Source: Pontiella desulfatans | GTDB taxonomy: Bacteria; Verrucomicrobiota; Kiritimatiellia; Kiritimatiellales; Pontiellaceae | Reading direction: 5' to 3' | DNA: 64,000 nucleotides | Assembly: GCF_900890425.1 (NCBI RefSeq) | Contig: NZ_CAAHFG010000001.1 | Span: forward strand, 1,736,001-1,800,000 | Shown: positions 47,457 to 55,990 of the stretch, one piece after another | How positions within the stretch are numbered: the first letter of the stretch is position 1 | Layout of the letters: each line of letters opens with the position of its first letter | Position numbers and translations under genes: made by a program | The notes under the pieces: model-generated | The model's input: the letters and a program-made list of their open reading frames with translations, nothing else | Databases searched by the model: none | What the model was told of the DNA's origin: nothing

Positions 47457-48707
47457 ATGAATCTGCACATCAAGCTTTTGCCGGCCATGGCGGTGGCGTT
47501 GCCGCTCTTCGGAACCGGCGGGGAGCCATCCAGTTTCCCCTTCAAGATGCCACTGGAAAAACCCAGCATGCCGTTGAGCGCCGCAATGGAGCGCGCGTAC
47601 GACGACTACGCCTCGCCGACCTATTGGTGGAACGAGCTCTTTTCCAAGTTCCGCTACACCCAGCTCGAAGGGCTGGACTACCACAACCACGATGGCACCA
47701 TTTCCCGCCGCGATCCCTCCAAGGTCGTCAAGGCCAATGGGAAATACTATGTCTGGTACACCTGCCGCCGAACCGAAACCCCGCCCCAGGGGGCGAGGGG
47801 CGGAAGCGACACGCGGCCTTCGTTCGACTGGGACCTGGCGGAAATCTGGTATGCCACCAGCGAAGATGGCTTCACGTGGACGGAGCAGGGCGTTGCGGTG
47901 CCGCGCCCCCCGAAGCCGAAGGTGGGTTGGCGCTCGGTCTCCACGCCGGATGTGCTCTGCTGGAATGGACGATACTATCTCTACTACCAGGGCTTCCTGG
48001 AAATGCCGGGCACGCGCGGCGACGACTGCCCCGTGGCCTGTTCCTGGGCGGATTCCCCGGACGGCCCCTGGACGCCGGTCAACGAAATCATCGTTCCGAA
48101 CGGACCGGAAGGGACGTGGGACCAATATTGCATCCACGACCCGTATCCGCTCGTCTACAACGGGAAAATCCATCTCTACTACAAATCCGACTTCAATGGC
48201 CTGCCCGAGATGGTCCGCGCGCAGGGCCTCGCCACCGCCGACCATCCACTGGGGCCGTTCGAAAAATGCCCGCTGAACCCGGTGCTCAACTCGGGCCATG
48301 AAACCGCCCTGTTTCCCTTCAAGGGGGGCATTGCGGCGCTGACCGGCCGCCATGGCAACGAGCTCGAAAGCATTCAATGGGCCCCCGATGGCATCAATTT
48401 TTCGCGGGTCGCCAATTCCATCCTGATGCCGATAGCGGCCGGCCCCTATGTGCCCGACGCCTTCACCGACACCAAGGATGGCCGCGGCATCACCTGGGGC
48501 CTCTGCCACTTCACGACGATGGGCGGGAAGAACAAGAGGCACGGCATCCTTGGCCGGTTCGACTGCGACCTGAGCCTGGACTACCACGACCAGGGCATGA
48601 AGGATCCGGAGCACTATTGGCCGCCGGAATTCTATTTCCGCAGCGGCCTCGGCGGGGCCCGAAAGAGAATCGAAGCCATCGCCCGCGAAGACCTGAAAAC
48701 GCAATGA
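47457..48707 (+). CDS. exported GH117 alpha-neoagaro-oligosaccharide hydrolase-like enzyme
   Basis: 416 residues. A signal peptide is indicated by the hydrophobic start MNLHIKLLPAMAVALPLFG. GH117 marks: SRRDPSKVVKANGKYYVWYT (D86), DLAEIWYATSEDGFTWTEQG, STPDVLCWNGRYYLYYQG, CIHDPYPLVYNGKIHLYYKS, LNSGHETALFPFKGG. This is closer to the classic Zobellia-type sequence than the cytoplasmic copy at 25025. It releases 3,6-anhydro-L-galactose outside the cytoplasm. GGAGGTG precedes the ATG. Confidence 0.92.
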   Translation: MNLHIKLLPAMAVALPLFGTGGEPSSFPFKMPLEKPSMPLSAAMERAYDDYASPTYWWNELFSKFRYTQLEGLDYHNHDGTISRRDPSKVVKANGKYYVWYTCRRTETPPQGARGGSDTRPSFDWDLAEIWYATSEDGFTWTEQGVAVPRPPKPKVGWRSVSTPDVLCWNGRYYLYYQGFLEMPGTRGDDCPVACSWADSPDGPWTPVNEIIVPNGPEGTWDQYCIHDPYPLVYNGKIHLYYKSDFNGLPEMVRAQGLATADHPLGPFEKCPLNPVLNSGHETALFPFKGGIAALTGRHGNELESIQWAPDGINFSRVANSILMPIAAGPYVPDAFTDTKDGRGITWGLCHFTTMGGKNKRHGILGRFDCDLSLDYHDQGMKDPEHYWPPEFYFRSGLGGARKRIEAIAREDLKTQ

Positions 48708-48786
48708 ACATGATCCAGCATTCCCCAACCTATCCTTTAGGCCTAACGCCTTGCGGTTGCAACGCGGATGGGAATCGCTATCATCC

Positions 48787-51249
48787 ATGGTTCATGCGAA
48801 GAAGGCGAGGTGGGTTGTGGATAGGAGATGTTTTGTGGGCGTAGCAATGGCGGGAACCGCGGCCTCGGCCTGGCCGATGGGCTCTAGGCGGCTGGGCGGG
48901 GACGCGCTGGAATACCGAAGCTCGTTCAACGAGGGCTGGCGCTTCCACAAGGGCGATGCCCCCGGCGCCGAGGTTGCCGCGTTCGACGATGCCAAATGGC
49001 GCGCCTTGGATCTGCCGCACGACTGGGCCATCGAGGGTCCGTTCGATGTCAAATACAACGCACGCTGCGGCGGGCTTCCGTTCCATGGCATCGGCTGGTA
49101 CCGCAAAACCTTCGACGTGCCGGCCGAGGCCGAGGGCAACGTGGTTTACATCACGTTCGATGGGGCGATGTACAACGCGCAGGTCTGGATCAATGGCCAG
49201 TTCCTCGGCAACCGCCCGTATGGCTATAGCGAATTCCGGCATGAGGTTGGCAAGCATCTGAACCATGGCGGCTCCAACGTGATTGCCGTGAAGCTCTCGC
49301 CGGAAGACCTCTCGTCCCGCTGGTATCCCGGCGCCGGGATCTATCGCAACGTTTGGATCGACTACCGCAACCCGGTGCACGTTGCGCCGTGGGGCACGTT
49401 TGTCACAACGCCGACCATCACGGAAACACAGGCCACGGTGCATGTGGAAACAACGCTCGTCGGCGAAGGCGACATCGGGTATGAAATTATTGATCCGAAC
49501 GGCGGGGTCGTGGCCGCCGGAACGACGCCGGATCTGGTGGTTGAAAACCCCCGGCTGTGGGACATCGACTCGCCGAATCTCTATGTGCTGCGCACAACCG
49601 TTCGGGTGGATGGGGCGATGGTGGATCAGGTGGAAACCCGTTTCGGCATCCGGACGCTGGAATTTTCCAAATCCGGATTCAAGCTGAACGGCAGGCCCGT
49701 GCGGATCCAGGGCGTTTGCCTGCATCACGATAACGGTCCGCTGGGCGCCGCCACCTATCGCCGCGCGGACGAACGCAAGCTGCAGATCATGAAACAGATG
49801 GGCGTCAACTCCGTGCGCACCAGCCATAACCCGCCTTCCAACGAGTTCATGGATCTCTGCGACGAGCTGGGCATCCTGGTGCAGGACGAGGCGTTCGATG
49901 TCTGGAAAATCCCCAAGGTTGAAAACGGCTACAACCGGTTTTTCGAGGAGTGGGGCGAGCGCGACATCAAGGATATGGTCAGGCGCGACCGCAACCACCC
50001 GTCCGTCTTCATGTGGAGCATCGGCAACGAGATCATCGAGCAGCGGGAAAAAGTGGAAGGCCCCCGCGTTGCCAAGCAGCTGAACGACTATGTGAAGGAG
50101 CTCGACCCATCCCGCCCGACCACCTGCGGCTTCAACTGGTGGCCGGGGCCGTACCAGACGGGGATGGCGGGGCAGGTCGACATTGCCGGTATGAACTACA
50201 AGCCGTTGGCCTATGGTGCTCCCGTAAACGAATTCCTGCCGAACCATCCGGTGGTCGGTTCCGAAACCTCCTCCTGCACCAGTAGCCGGGGCGTCTACCA
50301 CCTGCTGATCGAAAAATACAAGACGCACGAATCCAAACAGGTCTCCAGCTACGACCTCATCGGCCCGCCGTGGGCCTATCCGCCGGATGTCGAATACGAT
50401 GCGCTGGAGCGGAACCCCGAAATCCTCGGCGAATATGTCTGGACGGGTTTCGACTATCTCGGCGAACCGACGCCCTACGGCGGCAAGGACAACAGCACCA
50501 ATGGCTATTGGAATGCCGACTGGCCGTCGCGCAGTTCCTATTTCGGCGCGGTCGACCTCTGCGGGTTCCCGAAGGACCGCTTCTATCTCTACCAAAGCCA
50601 GTGGACCGCGAAACCGATGGTGCACGTGCTGCCGCATTGGAACTGGGAGGGGACCGGCCACTCCACCATTCCGGTCTACGCCTACACCAACTGCGAAGAG
50701 GTGGAGCTTTTCGTGAACGGAGCGTCCGCCGGAAAAAAGGTGAAAGGCAAAGACCTGACCCAACTGCTGGTGAAGTTCAACCGCTATGATGGCGATACGT
50801 TCATGTCGAAATACCGTCTGTCGTGGGACGTGCCCTATGCGCCCGGCAGCTTGAAGGTGGTCGGATACATCGGCGGCAAACCCGTTGCGGAAAAAGAAAT
50901 CAAGACCGCCGGTGCGCCGGCAAAAATCAGACTGGTCCCCGACCGCTCCGGGATCGCCGCCGACGGAGCCGACCTCTCCTATGTTACCGTGCGGATCGAG
51001 GATGCCGACGGCAACCTTTGCCCGCTGGCCGACAACTCGGTCGAGTTCGAGGTGGCGGGGGCAGGGCGCATTGCCGCCGTGGGCAACGGCAACGCCGCCA
51101 CCACCGCGCCGTTCCAGGCCAACCGGCGCGATGCCTTCAACGGACTTTGCATGCTCATCGTCAAGGCCGGCAAGCAAGCCGGAACGATTGACGTGAAGGC
51201 CACCTCGCAAGGCCTCCAGCCGCATGCGGTGCACCTGACCGCGCGATAG
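48787..51249 (+). CDS. exported GH2 beta-galactosidase-like enzyme
   Basis: 820 residues from ATG 48787. The N-terminus KARWVVDRRCFVGVAMAGTAASAWP has a twin-arginine followed by a hydrophobic stretch, suggesting Tat export. GH2 motifs: WRALDLPHDWAIEGPF, YRKTFDVP, WINGQFLGNRPYGYSEF, RIQGVCLHHDNG, RTSHNPPS, acid/base WSIGNEIIE (E415), nucleophile region VVGSETSSC (E493). C-terminal beta domains follow. It is a paralogue of the GH2 at 12164 but exported. It would act with the exported GH117 beside it on galactan oligosaccharides. The start codon lies in a poorly conserved region, so nearby starts are possible. Confidence 0.9.
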   Translation: MVHAKKARWVVDRRCFVGVAMAGTAASAWPMGSRRLGGDALEYRSSFNEGWRFHKGDAPGAEVAAFDDAKWRALDLPHDWAIEGPFDVKYNARCGGLPFHGIGWYRKTFDVPAEAEGNVVYITFDGAMYNAQVWINGQFLGNRPYGYSEFRHEVGKHLNHGGSNVIAVKLSPEDLSSRWYPGAGIYRNVWIDYRNPVHVAPWGTFVTTPTITETQATVHVETTLVGEGDIGYEIIDPNGGVVAAGTTPDLVVENPRLWDIDSPNLYVLRTTVRVDGAMVDQVETRFGIRTLEFSKSGFKLNGRPVRIQGVCLHHDNGPLGAATYRRADERKLQIMKQMGVNSVRTSHNPPSNEFMDLCDELGILVQDEAFDVWKIPKVENGYNRFFEEWGERDIKDMVRRDRNHPSVFMWSIGNEIIEQREKVEGPRVAKQLNDYVKELDPSRPTTCGFNWWPGPYQTGMAGQVDIAGMNYKPLAYGAPVNEFLPNHPVVGSETSSCTSSRGVYHLLIEKYKTHESKQVSSYDLIGPPWAYPPDVEYDALERNPEILGEYVWTGFDYLGEPTPYGGKDNSTNGYWNADWPSRSSYFGAVDLCGFPKDRFYLYQSQWTAKPMVHVLPHWNWEGTGHSTIPVYAYTNCEEVELFVNGASAGKKVKGKDLTQLLVKFNRYDGDTFMSKYRLSWDVPYAPGSLKVVGYIGGKPVAEKEIKTAGAPAKIRLVPDRSGIAADGADLSYVTVRIEDADGNLCPLADNSVEFEVAGAGRIAAVGNGNAATTAPFQANRRDAFNGLCMLIVKAGKQAGTIDVKATSQGLQPHAVHLTAR

Positions 51250-51385
51250 ACGTCAGGGCCGACGTCCAACTTTAATTCGATCCGGTGTCCACTCCTCTAT
51301 GTAGTTAAACGTTTCATCCTTGTGTTTGATGAAGGTTTTGCATGAATCGCAGGAATTGAAGCGAAATAGGACAGAGAGGATGAAG

Positions 51386-53332
51386 ATGAAGATGAAGTGG
51401 GTGCAAGTTGCCCTTTTGGCGGGATTGGTTTCCGGTGCAAACGCGAAGGCGCCGAATGTGCTGTTCTTTTCACTGGACGATATGAACGACTGGGTCGGGG
51501 CAATGGGCTATGCGCAAGCGGTTACGCCGAACATGGACCGGCTGGCGAAAAACGGCGTCAATTTTTTGAATGCGCATGCGGCCGGTGTGTTTTGTGCGCC
51601 ATCGCGGTCGGCCATATTCACGGGACGCCATGCCAGCACGACGGGGTGCTACACCACGCAGGTTTATTTCCACAACCATCCGGAGATCAATCCGCTCCAC
51701 AAGGTGCTGCACGACGGTGGCTATGCCACCTATGGCGCGGGCAAGTTGTTTCATCATCCGGCGGGCTTCATCGACCAGCGCGGCTGGACGGAATATTTCT
51801 TCCGCACCGACGCGCAACGCAAAGCGGGCTGGAACATCAACACCTGGAATGTGGACGACCCGATTCTTCCCGATCCCTATCCCAACAGTGTCTACAACCA
51901 GGATCGCGAACCGGCGAACAAGTTTTTCATGGAGTGGGGCAAGATCAAGAACGAGGACGAGGAAAAGATGGCCGACACCCTGCGTACCGAGTGGGCCTGC
52001 GCGTTGCTCCGTCAAAAGCACGACCAGCCGATCTTCGTGGGGGTGGGGCTCTATGCCACGCATTTCCCGAACTATGCGCCGGAAAAATATTTCGACCTCT
52101 ACGACCCCGGCAAGATCGAGCTTCCGCCCTACCGGGCCGACGACCTCGATGACCTGCCACCCGCCGTCAAGAAGGCCAAGACCGGCCGCAGCGAAATCCA
52201 CAAGCGGTTGGAAGCGCTCGATGCCGTGGATGATGCCATCCATGGCTACCTCGCCTGCATCTCCTACCAGGATGCCATGCTGGGCCGTCTGCTCGAAGCC
52301 ATCGAGTCGGGGCCGAATGCGGGCAACACCATCGTGGTGCTGTGGAGCGACCAAGGCTACCACCACGGCGAAAAGTTCGACTGGGGCAAGCACACGCTCT
52401 GGGAGCGGACATCGAACGTGCCGTTCATTTGGGCGGGGCCGGGCATCTTCAAGGGAGCCGATGTGGAGGCAACCGTTTCGCTGATGGATATGTTCCCGAC
52501 GCTGACCGAGCTGTGCGGAATCAAGGATGGGCAGGCGCGCGACGGCACCTCGCTGGCCCCCATACTGGCCGATCCTTCAACGGCGAAAGACCGCGAGGTG
52601 CTGCTGCCGGGCATGAAGCCGGAGGAATATGCGATCATCAACCGCAACTGGCGCTACATCCGCTATGCCGACGGTACGGAAGAACTGTACAACACGAGGC
52701 AGGATCCCAACGAATGGAACAACCTGGCCAACAATCCGGAGTTCAAGGAGCTGAAAACGCAGCTGGCCGCCTCCGCGCCGCAAGCCTTTGCCGAACCGGG
52801 CATGATTGGCGACGAACTAAAGCTGGTCACCGAGGGCGATTCCTTCAAGTGGGTCGGCAAAAGGAAAGCCGCGCCGAAGAAGCTTTCGGATACCGTTCAA
52901 GGCTCGCCGATGGTTCCGCGGGAAAACAGTGATGAGGCGGAAATGACGCCGGACAAGGTGAACGGGAAGGAGGTCTGGATCTCGAAGATTCGCGACGGCG
53001 CGCCGACCTATTTCTATTTCAAGCTACGGAACCGGAAATACGCCAACGCCAAACAGCCGAGGGTGCAGATCCAAATTACCTATCTGGATCAAGGGAATAC
53101 GCGCGGCTTTGTGCAGTATGACTCCAGCGATGCATCGGCAAACGCTGGAGGAACCTTCAAGCAGGCAACCACGTTTAAGGTCGGCAACTCCGGCCAATGG
53201 AAAACCCTCCTGTTCAACCTCGACGACGCCCAGTTTTCCGGCCGCAGCAACGGCGGCGACCTGCGCATTGCGTTCGATAGGCCCGATGCCGATCCCGTTG
53301 TGGCGGAAGTGTTGGTTAAGCCGCTCAACTAA
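51386..53332 (+). CDS. exported S1-family sulfatase with C-terminal beta domain
   Basis: 648 residues. Signal peptide MKMKWVQVALLAGLVSGANA. Motifs: APNVLFFSLDDMNDWVGAMGY, formylglycine FCAPSRSAIFTGRHASTTG with C70, YGAGKLFHHPAG, WSDQGYHHGEKFDWGKHTLWE. This is the iduronate-2-sulfatase/choline-sulfatase-like group. A tail from about 510 (GKEVWISKIRDGAPTYFYF, then QFSGRSNGGDLRIAFDRP) resembles domains in the GH71/99-like protein at 55991. Three ATGs (51380, 51386, 51392) follow GAGAGG; 51386 has sensible spacing. Confidence 0.9.
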   Translation: MKMKWVQVALLAGLVSGANAKAPNVLFFSLDDMNDWVGAMGYAQAVTPNMDRLAKNGVNFLNAHAAGVFCAPSRSAIFTGRHASTTGCYTTQVYFHNHPEINPLHKVLHDGGYATYGAGKLFHHPAGFIDQRGWTEYFFRTDAQRKAGWNINTWNVDDPILPDPYPNSVYNQDREPANKFFMEWGKIKNEDEEKMADTLRTEWACALLRQKHDQPIFVGVGLYATHFPNYAPEKYFDLYDPGKIELPPYRADDLDDLPPAVKKAKTGRSEIHKRLEALDAVDDAIHGYLACISYQDAMLGRLLEAIESGPNAGNTIVVLWSDQGYHHGEKFDWGKHTLWERTSNVPFIWAGPGIFKGADVEATVSLMDMFPTLTELCGIKDGQARDGTSLAPILADPSTAKDREVLLPGMKPEEYAIINRNWRYIRYADGTEELYNTRQDPNEWNNLANNPEFKELKTQLAASAPQAFAEPGMIGDELKLVTEGDSFKWVGKRKAAPKKLSDTVQGSPMVPRENSDEAEMTPDKVNGKEVWISKIRDGAPTYFYFKLRNRKYANAKQPRVQIQITYLDQGNTRGFVQYDSSDASANAGGTFKQATTFKVGNSGQWKTLLFNLDDAQFSGRSNGGDLRIAFDRPDADPVVAEVLVKPLN

Positions 53333-53571
53333 TCGTTAGGGCTCTGCAATCGGGCTGCGGTGGATGCCCTGAAATGGGATAAACGATAATCCTTTTAGGT
53401 GAATATTGGAATGAATTGTCGATAGGCCGAATTTTGTGAATCGCGAATTAAACACATAACGCTGGGCATATAACAAATTCAAAAAAAATCGCTTGACGAT
53501 GAATCAAACTATGCTAAATCGTTCTACCATGAATCGGGTACGATTAACCATAACCCCGGAGGAGAAGTAGC
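53333..53571 (+). promoter_or_regulatory. promoter region of the GQN-domain cluster
   Basis: AT-rich region with TTGACG (53493-53498) and TAAATC (53515-53520) spaced 16 bases, a plausible sigma-70 promoter. An A8 tract lies just upstream, and ATGAATC occurs twice, at 53499 and 53528, flanking the -10 box like operator halves. GGAGGAG precedes the ATG at 53572. It therefore starts a separate transcript. Confidence 0.5.
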
Positions 53572-55893
53572 ATGAGTACGTTCAAGTTAAGTCTGATCGC
53601 GATGCTGACGGCGGCTGCCGCCAGCCAGGCCGATGTTTCGGTCATGTTCACCAATAACCTTGCCAAGGCGGCCAACCCGTTTGCGGAAAACACGCCTGGA
53701 ACCGTTACGCTGGACTTTGCAGTCGATGGCGGCGGCAACGTGACCCTGGATGCCTCCTGCTCGGAATCCAATGCGACCATCGTTGCGGAGATCGACAAGT
53801 TTGACGGTCCGGTGGGGACGGTTAGTTATAGCGGGGCGTTCGGTACAAGCTTCAGCATCGCCCTCGTGGCCCAGGGCGGCACCCTGCGCCTGAGCGAGGA
53901 TGATCTAGGTGGTTTTGGTGTTACCGGCCAGAATCAGTGGCGGATTGATCGTACGGAAACGGAGCAGGTAAAGGTTACGCCGAGCGGCCTTGACGGTGCC
54001 TCCATTGATTTTAAAGCAGTTGATTGGACTAGCCGGGCCAACGGCAGCGTGCAGATGAAAGCAATCGGCCCGCAGGGGGCATACACGAATGCCTTGCCCC
54101 AGAGCGATGGCACGTGGGATTTGGATGCGGAAAACATTATCCTCAATAACGGGAAGGATATTGCCTTCATGAATGCCACCACCAACAATGGCGATGGTTA
54201 CGTACTGGCCGGTATTTCTTTTGATGTGGTGCAGGAAATTCCCGATCCGGGTGTCAAGGTGGTCTTCACCAACAGCTTGCCAAACGATCCGGCCACCGTA
54301 ACCAACATGCCCATTTCGATTACCCTCGATTTCGACGTGGATGCCGTGGGTTTTGTTACGCTGGACGCTTCGTGCGAAGAAACCAATGCCGCCCTCGTGG
54401 CCATCGTCGATGCATGGGACGGGCCAGCGGGCTATGTGGATTATACCAACAATGTCTCTTTCAGCGTAAAGCTTGAGTCGATCAGCGGCGATCTGCGCCT
54501 GAGTGGCTGGGGCGGTACCGGCGGCCTCGGGCTTACCGGACAAAACCAGTGGCGCGTGGACCAGCCTTCCGAATCCTTGGCGCTGACCCTCGATTCGTTG
54601 CCGGGCGTGGCCCTGAAAATGAAAAACTTCGAACTAACCAGCACCCAATCGCCGGCCTACCTGAAGCTGGATGCTTCCAGCGGATCGTTCACCAACGCAA
54701 TCACCTCCTCGGGCACCTTGGTCATTGAGCAAAGTGTTTTGGCAAACAACGACGACGCCATGGTGGTCGGCGTTGCCGTCACCAACCAAGGCTATGTGCT
54801 GAGCGGCTTCGAGTTTGTGCTGGTCGATGCCTATGAACCCCCGCCGGAACCCGGCGTTGGAATCCTGTTCAGCTACGACGATAGCACCAAACTCGACTTC
54901 GGCAATGCCGGAACCATCACCCTGGACTTTGCCATCGACGGTTCGGGTGTGGTTTCGCTGGATGCCTCCACGACGGACTCCGGCGCAAACGAAACCAATG
55001 CCGTGAATGGATGGGACAGCGCCGACGTCGGATTCGTGACCAATGCAGCCCTCTTTGGAAAATCCTTCACCCTCACGGGAGCGGCCAGTGTGACCACCAC
55101 CAATGTCACGACGGACGGCATTATCACCCTCTGGAACAACAATGGCGGCATTCTGGCGATCCAGGGGCAGAACTCCGGACGCATCGACGGCTACACGTTG
55201 AATGTCAGGACCAACATGGAAGCCATGGCTTGGACGCTGAGTGGCGATGTCTCCCTCGACTTCGAAAGCTTCTCCTACGGCAACTCACTCAACAATGCAG
55301 GGATCGAGCTGAGCGATGCCGATACCGCGCTGCTCTACACCGCGACTGCACAGTTTGGCGACCAGAACGTCGCCGCCGACGGCTTTTCGATCGGCAGTGG
55401 ACAGGCGCTGACGTTCACGGCGGTGACCAATTATACCTGGGGCATCGCACTGGGCGGATTCAGCTTCCAGATTGTTCCGGCGAAGGCCCTGAGCTATACC
55501 GACTGGGCGGCGCTGTACCCCTCCATGACCGGCGGCATGCTGGACGACGACGACAACGACGGCCTCGACAACCTCTACGAGTTTGCCGTGGGCGGCAACC
55601 CGGTCAACGGCACGGTTGCCCCGGCCTACATGCCCGTTTCGAGCCTGATCGATGCCGGCGGTTCCTCGAACGTCATTGAATATGTCTACACGCGCCGCCA
55701 CCCGGTTCCGGTCGACATGGGCTACACGCTCAACGTTTCGGACGCCGGGCTGACCTTACCGAATTGGGCGGACGACGGCTACACGGTGATCGACGAAGGC
55801 GAGGGTGCTCCGGGCTTCAAGACCGTCACCAACCATGTTCCGGTCGATGCCAATACGAAAAAGTTCATCAAGCTAGTGGTTGAACAAAACTAG
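53572..55893 (+). CDS. secreted protein with three GQN-domain repeats
   Basis: 773 residues. Signal peptide MSTFKLSLIAMLTAAAASQA. Three homologous beta-rich units of about 200 residues (about 20-222, 224-422, 424-635). Each has GTVTLDFAVDGGG-type strands, a VTLDAS element, a WDG or FDG turn, and a GQN-x-x-R-[IV]-D signature: GVTGQNQWRID, GLTGQNQWRVD, AIQGQNSGRID. The tail (DDDDNDGLDNLYEFAVGGNP, YVYTRRHPVPVDMGYTL, KKFIKLVVEQN) matches the C-terminus of the protein at 32171. I do not recognise the repeat family. The same unit starts the next two proteins, so binding of a shared glycan is a reasonable guess. Confidence 0.85.
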   Translation: MSTFKLSLIAMLTAAAASQADVSVMFTNNLAKAANPFAENTPGTVTLDFAVDGGGNVTLDASCSESNATIVAEIDKFDGPVGTVSYSGAFGTSFSIALVAQGGTLRLSEDDLGGFGVTGQNQWRIDRTETEQVKVTPSGLDGASIDFKAVDWTSRANGSVQMKAIGPQGAYTNALPQSDGTWDLDAENIILNNGKDIAFMNATTNNGDGYVLAGISFDVVQEIPDPGVKVVFTNSLPNDPATVTNMPISITLDFDVDAVGFVTLDASCEETNAALVAIVDAWDGPAGYVDYTNNVSFSVKLESISGDLRLSGWGGTGGLGLTGQNQWRVDQPSESLALTLDSLPGVALKMKNFELTSTQSPAYLKLDASSGSFTNAITSSGTLVIEQSVLANNDDAMVVGVAVTNQGYVLSGFEFVLVDAYEPPPEPGVGILFSYDDSTKLDFGNAGTITLDFAIDGSGVVSLDASTTDSGANETNAVNGWDSADVGFVTNAALFGKSFTLTGAASVTTTNVTTDGIITLWNNNGGILAIQGQNSGRIDGYTLNVRTNMEAMAWTLSGDVSLDFESFSYGNSLNNAGIELSDADTALLYTATAQFGDQNVAADGFSIGSGQALTFTAVTNYTWGIALGGFSFQIVPAKALSYTDWAALYPSMTGGMLDDDDNDGLDNLYEFAVGGNPVNGTVAPAYMPVSSLIDAGGSSNVIEYVYTRRHPVPVDMGYTLNVSDAGLTLPNWADDGYTVIDEGEGAPGFKTVTNHVPVDANTKKFIKLVVEQN

Positions 55894-55920
55894 TCGTATA
55901 CCTGTCCTTAGCCTTATCCG

Positions 55921-55950
55921 AACCCCGCCCGATGGCGGGGTTTGGTTTAT
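55921..55950 (+). terminator. intrinsic terminator
   Basis: AACCCCGCC/GGCGGGGTT, 9-bp stem with a CGAT loop, then TGGTTTAT. It lies 28 bases after the GQN triple-repeat gene. Some readthrough into the next gene is possible, as the T-run is short. Confidence 0.75.
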
Positions 55951-55990
55951 ACGGCGGAATACGTCAGTTTCAAAAAGAGGGAATGACTAC

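Noticed and set aside
45057-48788. 1243-residue open frame on the minus strand
   Set aside because: It lies antisense across the oxidoreductase, sulfatase and GH117 genes, has no recognisable motifs, and is explained by GC-rich codon bias.
48781-51234. 817-residue open frame on the minus strand
   Set aside because: Mirror of the exported GH2 gene; composition is His/Arg-rich without domain pattern.
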